A stretch of DNA of 64,000 nucleotides, taken from the NCBI RefSeq assembly GCF_014643835.1, contig NZ_BMKD01000008.1, positions 273,281 through 337,280 on the forward strand, given 5' to 3'. Positions 41,286-49,313 of the stretch are shown piece by piece. Numbering within the stretch: position 1 is the first letter of the stretch; every line of letters starts with the position of its first letter. The position numbers and the translations under genes were made by a program. The DNA comes from Mucilaginibacter rubeus. Its GTDB lineage: Bacteria; Bacteroidota; Bacteroidia; Sphingobacteriales; Sphingobacteriaceae. The notes beneath the pieces are model-generated. The model searched no databases, was not told the origin of the DNA, and saw only the letters and a list, made by a program, of their open reading frames with translations.

Positions 41286-42820
41286 TTACTTTCCGTTGGC
41301 CTTCTTCACCATAAAATCCAAAGCGGTTTTATCCGGCAAAGGTTTTGCGCCCGGCTTCTCACCCAATATCATTATTTTATGATCACTTGTTGTATAAGCC
41401 GGCCATGCAGGTACGCCTTTCCCGTTCGGGTTACCGGTTTTAACAAAATTAGCCCAGTAAGTGCTCATTGTATTGGCCAGTTGCTGATCGACAGGTTCCC
41501 ATGGCCGGTTCAGGAATTTGAGGTTGTCATAGGCATAAGCAACCTCGCCGGTATGGAAAGCGCCGTATTTAACAAAATCGGCAGTGGCTGGCAGGCGGCG
41601 GGTAAAACGGTAAACATAGATTTTCGACTTCGCCTTTTTACTTTGCACATTGGCCCAGGTATAATTCTGCATCCCGAAGATCTGATCGCGGTTTATCCGG
41701 GTTTGGGAGGTCGCGGCTTCCTGGTCTGAACCCGCCGGGTATAGTTTTGAAAATGCATCAGCATCGGCACCATATTGGCTTTTTATCATCTTTTTATACT
41801 CTTCAGCAGTTTTTGGCGGACCTACAAAAGCGTCGTCTTCGTTCCAACCGGTAAGTACAGGCACATCGTTTTGTTTGTGCTCATTAAAAATATCAGCGAT
41901 GGTTGCGGGTAAAACATAGCCGTCAATAACCGGGCGGCTTTGGCCTTTGCCAAGCAGTTGGGCGGCGGGTTTGCTCCTTAGTTCGGCAATGGTGCTTGCA
42001 CCCAAGGCAGTCGCTGTTTTTACACCGGCTGCCTCTGCTTCCCGCAACCCACCAGATCCTTGCTGACTAATAAAACTGGCCCCGCTTTCGGCAATTGCAC
42101 CCCTGAACAGCCCTTTACCTAATGGCGATGCCACCAAACAATTTACACTCATGGAACCTGCCGATTGCCCCGCTATGGTAACCTTATCCGGGTCTCCACC
42201 AAAAGCCGCGATATTCTTTTTCACCCATGTTAATGCAGCCAGCTGATCCATCAAACCATAATTTCCTGATGCATTATGCGGCGACTCCCGGGTTAATTCA
42301 GGATGCGCGAAGAAACCAAAAATCCCGACGCGGTAATTAATAACCACAAATATGATCCCCTTTTTAGCCATCGCCTCGCCATCATAAATTGGTACGCCTG
42401 CTCCGCCACTTACAAATCCACCGCCATAAATATAAACCAGCACAGGGCGTTTTTCTGACGGTGTTTTTGCGGCAGTCCATACATTAAGGTACAGGCAATC
42501 TTCGCTGATGGGCTCATAGGGATGAGGAACTCGCGCGTGTAAACACCAAAGGGGTCTGGTTTACTCTGCATTGGGCTGGCCGCAAAATCGGTGCATTTTT
42601 TAACATCCTCCCAGGGCTTTACCGGTTGCGGTTCCTTCCAGCGTAAATCACCAACCGGTGGCGCTGCAAAGGGAATACCTTTATAAATACGCACATCGCC
42701 CGCCTGGTTGGTTAAGCCTGATACTTTACCTGCATCAGTAGCAACAACATCAAGATTTTTATTTTGAGCGATGACAGAACAGCACAGCAGCAAAAGCGGC
42801 AATAAAAGGATGCGTTTCAT
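41286..42820 (-). pseudogene. Carboxylesterase/lipase type B, frameshifted
   Basis: Two overlapping frames make one secreted carboxylesterase of about 511 residues. The first (from 42820) has a signal peptide (LLLPLLLLCCSVIAQ), GKVSGL and GIPFAAPPVGDLRW, and runs out of frame at REFLIP. The second resumes with YEPISEDCLYLNVW and has YIYGGGF, the nucleophile elbow GQSAGS, and the His segment AFHTGE. The shift lies at 42516-42521, where one base appears missing (ATCCCTATGAG would need one more T). All catalytic parts are present, so this is a recent single-base mutation or a sequencing error. Confidence 0.8.
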
Positions 42821-43044
42821 TGATTATAGGTTTAATGATTGGTTTGCTAAACTTACAAAGTTTTGGGCATTTTGTAAACACAGCCCCACCCAAACCCTCC
42901 CCGGAAGGGAGGGCTTTAAAGTCTCCCCTTCCGGGGGAGATTTAGAGGGGGCTTCTGTAACAATCCCCTATAATTAACAAAAGCATCACATTGCATTTTA
43001 AATGCTTTGTTGATATTTGGCGAAATCAAAAATCTTTTTTCGCG

Positions 43045-44727
43045 ATGAAGTTTAAACATCTGCTGCTTATTTCCCTCTCCTTCGCTACCGTTTCGGTATC
43101 GGCACAAAAAAAGAAAACTACGACAGCACCCGCTGCGTCTGCATCAATTCCTCGCCCAAAACTGGTTGTGGGTTTAGTAGTTGACCAAATGCGCTGGGAT
43201 TACCTGTACCGCTACTATGACCGTTATCAAACCGGTGGCTTTAAGCGCATGCTTAATGAAGGCTTCACCTGCGAAAACACCAATATCGACTATATCCCAA
43301 CGGTAACCGCTGCCGGCCATACTTGTATCTATACCGGATCTATCCCCGCCATACATGGTATAGTGGGTAATGATTTTATTATCCAGGCCACAGGCAAATC
43401 CATGTATTGTACCGACGACAGCACGGTTGTAGCTGTTGGCAGCACTTCAAAAGCAGGGCAAATGTCGCCCCGCAACTTGCTGGTTAGCACAATTACCGAT
43501 GAATTGAGGCTGGCAACCAATTTTCGCTCAAAAGTTATCGGCATAGCATTAAAAGACCGCGGCGGGATCCTGCCAGCGGGTCACTCGGCTAACGCTGCTT
43601 ACTGGTTTGATGATGCCAGCGGTAACTGGATCACCAGTACTTATTACATGAATGACCTGCCCGCCTGGGTTAAAACCTTCAACAATCAAAAAATTGCTGA
43701 AAAATACCTGAAGCAGGACTGGAACCCGTTATATCCTATTAATACGTATGTACAAAGCGCACCCGATAACAGCGATCGTTATGAAGGCAAATTTGCCGGT
43801 GCCGCTACACCTACCTTACCGGTTAAAACATCCGAACTTTATAAAGGCCGTATCGGCATGATCCGTTCTACTCCGTTCGGCAACACCATGACGCTCGACC
43901 TGGCTAAAGCTGCTATTGAGGGCGAAAAATTGGGCAAAAATACCGTACCCGACTTTTTAGCCGTGAGCCTTTCATCAACAGATTATGTTGGTCACCAGTT
44001 TGGCCCTAACTCGGTTGAGGTTGAAGATACTTATTTAAGGCTTGACCAGGACCTGGCCGCGTTTTTTAGTTATTTAGATGCAACTGTAGGTAAAGGCAAT
44101 TATTCGGTTTTCCTGAGTGCTGACCATGGCGCTGCCCACAACCCTAACTTCTTGAAAGATCATAACATCCCGGCAGGTGTTTGGGATGAGGGAAAAGCTG
44201 CAAAAGAAATGAACACGATGATCAGCGATAAATACAAAGTGGATAACCTGATCATCAGTATGGATAATTATCAGGTTAATTTTAACAACGCGGCCCTTGC
44301 AAAAGCAGGCATTAACGAAGAGGCTATAAAGTTAGACTGTATCGAATACCTGAAGAAACAACCAGGCATTGCCTATGCAATTGACCTGCAAAAAATACAG
44401 GAAGCCAATATCCCCGATGAGCTGCGCAGTATGATCATTAACGGTTATAATGCCGAGCATAGCGGTGTTATCCAGATCATACTGAAACCGGCATGGTATA
44501 CCGGTCATGGCACTAATGATCGCGGCCCAACCGGTACTACACACGGTACCTGGAACCCTTACGATTCGCATATCCCATTGGTATTTATGGGCTGGGGCAT
44601 TAAGCACGGCAGTTTGACCCGTCAAACACATATGACAGATATTTCGGCTACTGTAGCATCGCTACTGCATATCCAGGCTCCTGATGGCTGTGTAGGTAAA
44701 GCTATCGGCGAAGCACTGAAAAACTAA
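43045..44727 (+). CDS. Alkaline phosphatase, PafA-like
   Basis: A 560-residue exported phosphatase with a signal peptide (LLLISLSFATVSVSAQ). The family elements are VVGLVVDQMRWDYLYRY (metal Asp), YIPTVTAAGHTCIYTGSIP (the nucleophilic Thr lies in residues 85-92), STDYVGHQFGPNSVEVED, LSADHGAAHNP and TGHGTNDRGPTGTTHGTW (metal His/Asp). Length fits PafA, a periplasmic phosphomonoesterase of Bacteroidota that is not repressed by phosphate. The start is the ATG at 43045 (MKFKHLLL). It is followed by a small GGAAGTCCG-type hairpin. Confidence 0.9.
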   Translation: MKFKHLLLISLSFATVSVSAQKKKTTTAPAASASIPRPKLVVGLVVDQMRWDYLYRYYDRYQTGGFKRMLNEGFTCENTNIDYIPTVTAAGHTCIYTGSIPAIHGIVGNDFIIQATGKSMYCTDDSTVVAVGSTSKAGQMSPRNLLVSTITDELRLATNFRSKVIGIALKDRGGILPAGHSANAAYWFDDASGNWITSTYYMNDLPAWVKTFNNQKIAEKYLKQDWNPLYPINTYVQSAPDNSDRYEGKFAGAATPTLPVKTSELYKGRIGMIRSTPFGNTMTLDLAKAAIEGEKLGKNTVPDFLAVSLSSTDYVGHQFGPNSVEVEDTYLRLDQDLAAFFSYLDATVGKGNYSVFLSADHGAAHNPNFLKDHNIPAGVWDEGKAAKEMNTMISDKYKVDNLIISMDNYQVNFNNAALAKAGINEEAIKLDCIEYLKKQPGIAYAIDLQKIQEANIPDELRSMIINGYNAEHSGVIQIILKPAWYTGHGTNDRGPTGTTHGTWNPYDSHIPLVFMGWGIKHGSLTRQTHMTDISATVASLLHIQAPDGCVGKAIGEALKN

Positions 44728-44740
44728 GTCTGAAGTCAGG

Positions 44741-44778
44741 AAAGTCCGAAAGTTTACAACACAAAACTTTCGGACTTT
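44741..44778. repeat. 15-bp hairpin of the GAAAGTCCG family after the phosphatase gene
   Basis: AAAGTCCGAAAGTTT (44741-44755) and AAACTTTCGGACTTT (44764-44778) pair perfectly with an 8-nt loop. A T-run follows weakly, so it may also terminate the phosphatase transcript. Confidence 0.7.
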
Positions 44779-44836
44779 TCGGTTAATAATTAAAAACTTT
44801 CCGATTTTAGGGCTTGACCGAATTCGGACTTATAAA

Positions 44837-45463
44837 ATGAAAAAATACATTTCTAAATTTCATTATCTTACACATGACCTGCCTGATTTTAGCCACGTAC
44901 AACAAGTGCAGATAGCTTGCGGCGCGGGTGCAAACTGGATACAATACCGTTGCCTTACCAAACCCGAAGATGAGCTGATTGATGAGATAAACGAAATAGC
45001 CGAAATTTGCGACGAATGGGGCGCGACCCTTATCATCGCTAATCATTACGACTTGCTTGACCGGGTTGATGCGCAGGGTGTGCATATAGATGATAGTGAT
45101 GCCGATCTGGCTAGTATCCGCAAGATTATCGGCCCGGATAAAACTCTTGGGGTATCAGCAGCAGGTGCTGATGAATTATTGAAAATACAAAGTACCGGAG
45201 TGGTTGATTATTATGTTTACGGGCCATTTGCAGCCACTAATACAGAGGAGCCTGTTGGGCATCACCCGCTTGGTTTTAACGGATATCGCCAACTGGAGAA
45301 ACTGGGCATCAGTATCCCGGTGATAGCAGCAGGTGGCATCCAGCCGGATGATGTTGAGCCCTTGCTTCAAACAGGCATCGACGGTATTGCGATATCATCG
45401 GCCATAAATCTTGTAGCTGACCCGGCTGAAAGGGTTAAGGAGTTTTATAAAAGGGTATATTGA
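44837..45463 (+). CDS. thiE: Thiamine phosphate synthase
   Basis: A 208-residue TIM-barrel enzyme that joins HMP-pyrophosphate and thiazole phosphate. Motifs: GANWIQYRCL (usually WVQLR), TLIIANHYDLLDRVDAQGVHIDDSD, DYYVYGPFAATNTEE and IPVIAAGGIQPDDV. It is a solitary copy, with an IS110 remnant downstream and a thiamine-pyrophosphokinase-like gene beyond it. The Tyr in place of Leu in the WVQLR-type block and the unusual context leave some doubt about exact specificity. Confidence 0.85.
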   Translation: MKKYISKFHYLTHDLPDFSHVQQVQIACGAGANWIQYRCLTKPEDELIDEINEIAEICDEWGATLIIANHYDLLDRVDAQGVHIDDSDADLASIRKIIGPDKTLGVSAAGADELLKIQSTGVVDYYVYGPFAATNTEEPVGHHPLGFNGYRQLEKLGISIPVIAAGGIQPDDVEPLLQTGIDGIAISSAINLVADPAERVKEFYKRVY

Positions 45464-45522
45464 TAATCACTGGTTCTAAATAAACCTTGTCATTTTTAAA
45501 TGAGGAGTGAGGAGAAATCTCC

Positions 45523-46515
45523 TATGATGAAAATCTGCTACAGAAAGGCAAAAAGTCCTAAAAAGCGTGGTAATAGATTATATAAAGTTATAATATATAA
45601 ATGACTAAGCAAACCGTGAGCATGTTTTCTTAATTTTCCTTTGCAGATCAGAAGAGGAAACAGGCTCTGCTGGGGAGCAACCTGCCAGCAATATGATCTA
45701 ATCTCGCCCACGCCGGGAATTGTCCTGATCAGGGCTATTCTTTCCTTATAACGCGCCTGCCTGGACAAAATACGCACCTGCCTGGTGGCGGCCAATACCA
45801 TGCTCCTGGCCTGTAGGTAACCCTGAAGTTTAAGGTCAAGGGCTGTCCTTGCCGAAGGACTCAATGACAGATTTTTAAGCCAGTTGGTAAAATTATTTGA
45901 CCAATAACGGCCCTCTGATTCACCGAACGTTATCCCCTGGAAGTGAAGCCAACCCTGGATCCTGTTTTTATATCTCGTCTGATCTTTTACCGTTTGATTG
46001 TATGTGCGAATAATATCCCGGTCATCCTGTTGTTCAATACAGGGAATAAAAATACCGGTAAGGTCTCCTTTACTTAGTGACTGACTTAATTTCCGGCAAT
46101 CAACGGTGTCTGATTTACGCTGTTTTTCCTTACCTGTCGTGGGTACATCGGCCGGGTTTACAACGATGCAGTTAAATCCCTGCATTACTAAATTCCCGCT
46201 GATGACTGAAACCGCAAAATCCGGCTTCATAAACTACGTGGTAGTCCGCTGATGGGTAATTACGCTTAAGATAAGTACTTAATTCTCCCGCCGATGGGTT
46301 CTGCGAAAACGTCCTGAGTTCCATTTGTTCACTACGGATGCTTACCTTCCAGGATTTCTTATGGACATCTATCCCCGCAAAAATCTTTTGCCCGCTAAAA
46401 TCTAATTGTGTAACTTGTTGCATGAGTTCTTGATTTAAAGTGTTTGTTCTTAGTTGTTTACTTTAATCTACAACCTTTTTTTCAAGAACTCTTCTTTAAC
46501 TGTTTCATGCATACG
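45523..46515 (-). mobile_element. IS110-family insertion sequence, copy 1 (degenerate)
   Basis: A single-gene element without terminal inverted repeats, as is normal for IS110. Its upstream end was set by comparison with the second copy: 46424-46525 and 63816-63917 match at all but one of 102 positions, and the flanking sequence diverges beyond. The downstream end is approximate. The transposase is frameshifted and its C-terminal domain looks damaged, so the copy is probably dead. It lies between thiE and the thiamine pyrophosphokinase-like gene. Confidence 0.8.
45538..46423 (-). pseudogene. IS110-family transposase, frameshifted
   Basis: The N-terminal frame from 46423 has the RuvC-like DEDD domain start (KIFAGIDVHKKSWKVSI; catalytic Asp in GIDV) and YEAGFCGFSHQR (catalytic Glu), then stops at NAGI. 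The second frame continues with FNCIVVNPADVPTTGKEKQR and KSDTVDCRKL, which carries another catalytic Asp. An extra G near 46178 explains the break. In the C-terminal part IRTIPGVGEI is followed by sequence unlike the Transposase_20 domain, without the Ser motif, and the total (about 295 residues) is short. Frameshift plus C-terminal damage means a non-functional gene. Confidence 0.8.
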
Positions 46516-46525
46516 ATCTTATACG
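46424..46525 (-). ncRNA. Candidate IS110 bridge RNA region, copy 1
   Basis: This 102-nt leader upstream of the transposase matches the leader of copy 2 at 63816-63917 except for one base. A 10-bp perfect inverted repeat (GAGTTCTTGA / TCAAGAACTC) brackets an inner GTTGT/ACAAC pair directly before the ATG. In IS110-group elements the left non-coding end encodes the bridge RNA that pairs with target and donor. The role here is inferred from position and structure. Confidence 0.45.
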
Positions 46526-46725
46526 ACTTGGCGTGCAGTTGTGCATGACGCAGAAGATTTCTCTTTCGCCCCGGCACGCTATCTGTTCTTCCCGCTTTAT
46601 CGGGATGACATCAGTTCTAAAAATATTATTCTACCGTCATAAAACTTTGATTTGGTTTCAGCAATCAATAAAAACCCCATCTTTATATTTTCATTTAATA
46701 TTCATCTGTTCCATCTACATTAGCA

Positions 46726-47298
46726 ATGTCATCACATCATATAGTTCGCGAAAAACAGGAACCAGCTTTATTAGTTTTAAGCATGGATACTTTTGATGAG
46801 GAAATGCTGGGGCAGTTGCTGGAGTGGAGCCCGACCGTGATCTGCTCTACCGGTACCGCCGAAAAGTTGGATGCATCAGGGATTAAAATCGACTGGATAA
46901 TAAGTGATGGTGATTCGGGTGATTTACAGTCGGACGTGAAGGTGATGCCTTCGGGAGGTGACAATGCGGCAGGTGCAGCTTTAAAATACCTGATAACGCA
47001 TAATTACCCGGCGGTTAATGTAATTACCGATGTGCTGGACCTGAAAGATTTTTTGTTTTATGCTGATAAAATAAACCTGGTGATTTTTAGGGAACGGCAA
47101 AAGATCTACCCGGTTAATTCGGGCTTCAGTAAGTGGAAACCTGCAGGTGAGTTCATTGAAGTACTTTCGCATCCGTCGGGCTTACAAATAAGCGGGCTTG
47201 AAGCCACAAGCACTAATAGGTATAAAACCACCCACGATGGTTTTTTTACCCTGCAGTTTGAGCAACCTTTTTTGTTTATTGCCGAGGATATAGCGTAG
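46726..47298 (+). CDS. Thiamine pyrophosphokinase-like protein
   Basis: A 190-residue protein resembling thiamine pyrophosphokinase catalytic domains, which convert thiamine to thiamine pyrophosphate. The region AEKLDASGIKIDWIISDGDS matches the family block with a conserved acidic D-x-D-S. A Gly/Asn-rich loop (SGGDNAAGAALKYL) and the C-terminal beta-domain with STNRYKTTHDGFFTL follow. It is somewhat diverged, so a related sugar or thiamine kinase fold is possible. It is separated from thiE by an IS110 insertion, so the two may once have been adjacent. Confidence 0.65.
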   Translation: MSSHHIVREKQEPALLVLSMDTFDEEMLGQLLEWSPTVICSTGTAEKLDASGIKIDWIISDGDSGDLQSDVKVMPSGGDNAAGAALKYLITHNYPAVNVITDVLDLKDFLFYADKINLVIFRERQKIYPVNSGFSKWKPAGEFIEVLSHPSGLQISGLEATSTNRYKTTHDGFFTLQFEQPFLFIAEDIA

Positions 47299-47448
47299 CG
47301 AAAACAATAACCGGTACGTATAGCTGGTATTGGTTCGCTTTTTGAGTGAAAAATAATTAAAAACGCGTTAAACCGTTTAAACATTTAATAGTCTATATAT
47401 TTATATCAGCAAAAAATACCATGCTGATCTGTTAAAAAATCTTTCATC

Positions 47449-48567
47449 ATGAAAAGGACATATAAAAATCTATTAACAATTGCATTGGGGGGCTTATTGA
47501 GCTTATCCCTGGCATTCAATGCTGATGCACAACGTGGCGGCGGTTCTCGTGGCGGCGGTGGCGGAGGAGGCGGTGGTTCAAGACCGTCAGGCGGTGGTGG
47601 CGGAGGCGGTAGTTTTTCCCGTCCTTCCGGTGGTAGTTTTTCCCGCCCCTCAACTTCATTTAATGGTAGCACACGCGGCGCTATCGCGGCTCCACAACGG
47701 AGCTATGGAACTGACTCTCGCGGCAGCATAGGTGCTCCTCAACAACGCAGTTATGGTGGTCGTGATTACGCAATAAGGCCAAATGGCACATCCGTAGCAC
47801 CCCAGCGTAGCTATGGTAGCACCGGTCGTACCGTATACAATGGTAACCGCAGCTATACTACTGTAGACAGGCGCGTTTATAATGGCGGTCGCGGTACTTA
47901 TTACAGAGGTGGTTCATATGCATACGGTGGTCGCAGGGTTTATCCCGGTACTTACCATTACGGTGGCCGCGGGGGGTATTTTGGCAGTCACTACTATTAT
48001 CCATACCGTAACTACTATAATTCATTCTATTATCCGCGGTTAGGTTTTAGCATAGGTTTCTTGCCATATGGTTACTATCCTTTCTGGTGGGGCGATTACC
48101 AATATTTTTACAGCGATGGCTTGTACTACCGTCAATACAATGACCAGTATACCGTTGTTGAACCACCGATAGGGGCCGAGATTAAAACCCTGCCTTCAGG
48201 TGCCGAATCTATCATGATCAATGGCGAACAGTACTATGAGTTAAACGGTGTTTACTACCAGCCATATACCAAAGATGACGGCTCAACTGTTTACGTTATT
48301 GCAGGTAAAGATGGCCAATTAAATACCGATCAGGGCAACGGCGATGGCAGCAGTGTTGACCAGGGCCCGCAAATTGGCGACATTGTAACTCAATTGCCAC
48401 CGGATTGCCGCAAGATCAAGATCAATGGTGAAAAGCTGTTTGTATCCCCTGATGGTTATTACTACCAGGAAACTCAGGATGACGGCAATAAAGCTTACAA
48501 AATTGTAGGCACCCCATCTGATGATCCTGAAAATAACGACAGCGATCAAAACCCTAACCAACAGTAA
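47449..48567 (+). CDS. DUF6515 glycine-rich exported protein
   Basis: A 372-residue exported protein. The signal peptide (LGGLLSLSLAFNADAQ) is followed by an extreme Gly/Arg/Ser tract at about residues 28-60, then repeated APQRSYG units (about 80-125), a Tyr/Gly-rich stretch and a hydrophobic aromatic segment FSIGFLPYGYYPFWWGDY. The C-terminal half has two similar units of about 45 residues, IGAEIKTLPSGAESIMINGE to YVIAGK and IGDIVTQLPPDCRKIKINGE to YKIVG, typical of DUF6515. The role is unknown; an envelope or surface protein is likely. It ends with a strong terminator. Confidence 0.8.
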   Translation: MKRTYKNLLTIALGGLLSLSLAFNADAQRGGGSRGGGGGGGGGSRPSGGGGGGGSFSRPSGGSFSRPSTSFNGSTRGAIAAPQRSYGTDSRGSIGAPQQRSYGGRDYAIRPNGTSVAPQRSYGSTGRTVYNGNRSYTTVDRRVYNGGRGTYYRGGSYAYGGRRVYPGTYHYGGRGGYFGSHYYYPYRNYYNSFYYPRLGFSIGFLPYGYYPFWWGDYQYFYSDGLYYRQYNDQYTVVEPPIGAEIKTLPSGAESIMINGEQYYELNGVYYQPYTKDDGSTVYVIAGKDGQLNTDQGNGDGSSVDQGPQIGDIVTQLPPDCRKIKINGEKLFVSPDGYYYQETQDDGNKAYKIVGTPSDDPENNDSDQNPNQQ

Positions 48568-48594
48568 TTAATAAAAATTCAATATATATATTAG

Positions 48595-48625
48595 GGCCGC
48601 TTCCATTTTGGAAGCGGCCTTTTTT
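48595..48625 (+). terminator. Rho-independent terminator after the DUF6515 gene
   Basis: GGCCGCTTCC (48595-48604) pairs with GGAAGCGGCC (48610-48619), with a 5-nt loop and six Ts. Confidence 0.9.
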
Positions 48626-48721
48626 GATTCTTGCGGAATCTGAACCGAATAATTCAAATTAATTCAAACTTTTTTTAATTACAAAGGGTAGTATATTAAG
48701 TAATAATTAAAATCTGCCATT

Positions 48722-49066
48722 ATGCAAAATCATGATCACCGCGTTATAATTCAAAAATTATTGGATTGCGCTTTAGCTTGCGAACATTGTGCTACTGCAT
48801 GCCTGCACGAAGAGGATGTTAAAATGATGGCCGGCTGCATTAGTCTTGACCGGGACTGCGCTGACATATGTATCCAGGGAGCCCGCTTATTGCAAAGAGA
48901 TTCAGTTATTGCCCACCAATACCTGGTTTTATGCGAGGAGATCTGTCGCCTTTGCGCTGCGGAGTGCGGTAAGCATCAGCACGATCATTGCCAGGAATGT
49001 GCCAAAGCCTGTATTGATTGCGCGGAGGCCTGCCACGCACATCACGAGCCAATTACACAGGATTGA
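48722..49066 (+). CDS. Cys-rich four-helix copper-storage-like protein
   Basis: A 114-residue cytosolic protein with 16 Cys residues arranged in C-x3-C and C-x2-C steps along predicted helices (LLDCALACEHCATAC, DCADIC, LCEEICRLCAAEC, HCQECAKACIDCAEAC), plus many His. This matches the DUF326/Csp copper-storage proteins, four-helix bundles that hold many Cu(I) ions inside. No signal peptide is present, as in Csp3-type proteins. It is a single gene with no adjacent copper pump. Confidence 0.85.
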   Translation: MQNHDHRVIIQKLLDCALACEHCATACLHEEDVKMMAGCISLDRDCADICIQGARLLQRDSVIAHQYLVLCEEICRLCAAECGKHQHDHCQECAKACIDCAEACHAHHEPITQD

Positions 49067-49119
49067 GGTAATTACATTTAGTTCCCGTTTGAGAATAGTC
49101 GTCAAAAAGCGGGAGGGTC

Positions 49120-49225
49120 GTGCGATTCCCCCTCGAGAGGGGGGAGGGGTGTGTCTCTGCGTTAGAGTTAGTCGAAGAAACACACCCCTGCCATCGCTCT
49201 GTCCTTCACGCCCCTCTCAAGAGGG
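49120..49225. repeat. G/C-rich inverted repeat upstream of rarA
   Basis: AGGGGTGTGT (49145-49154) pairs with ACACACCCCT (49180-49189). It is flanked by CCCCTCGAGAGGGGGGAGGG (from 49129) and CCCCTCTCAAGAGGGG. It resembles the C-rich intergenic repeats. Confidence 0.65.
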
Positions 49226-49313
49226 GATTTAAAAATCTCTTTATTATCCGCAACGCTCACTATTTTACTAATTTTTTTAGGATTTAGCGTTTTCTTTTCT
49301 GAATTTTACTTTT

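Larger units (their letters stand above)
45489..46609. repeat. REP-like palindrome split by IS110 copy 1
   Basis: The outer arms are GTCATTTTTAAATGAGGAGT onward (45489-45522, ending GAGAAATCTCC) and GAAGATTTCTCTTTCGCCCC onward (46553-46609, ending GGGATGAC). The IS lies between them. The 19-nt GGGGCGAAAGAGAAATCTT (minus strand at 46554-46572) is identical to 63758-63776 next to copy 2. Confidence 0.7.

Noticed and set aside
49129-49216. Direct or inverted repeats as a CRISPR array
   Set aside because: Only one inverted pair of G/C-runs without regular spacers; no cas genes in the window.
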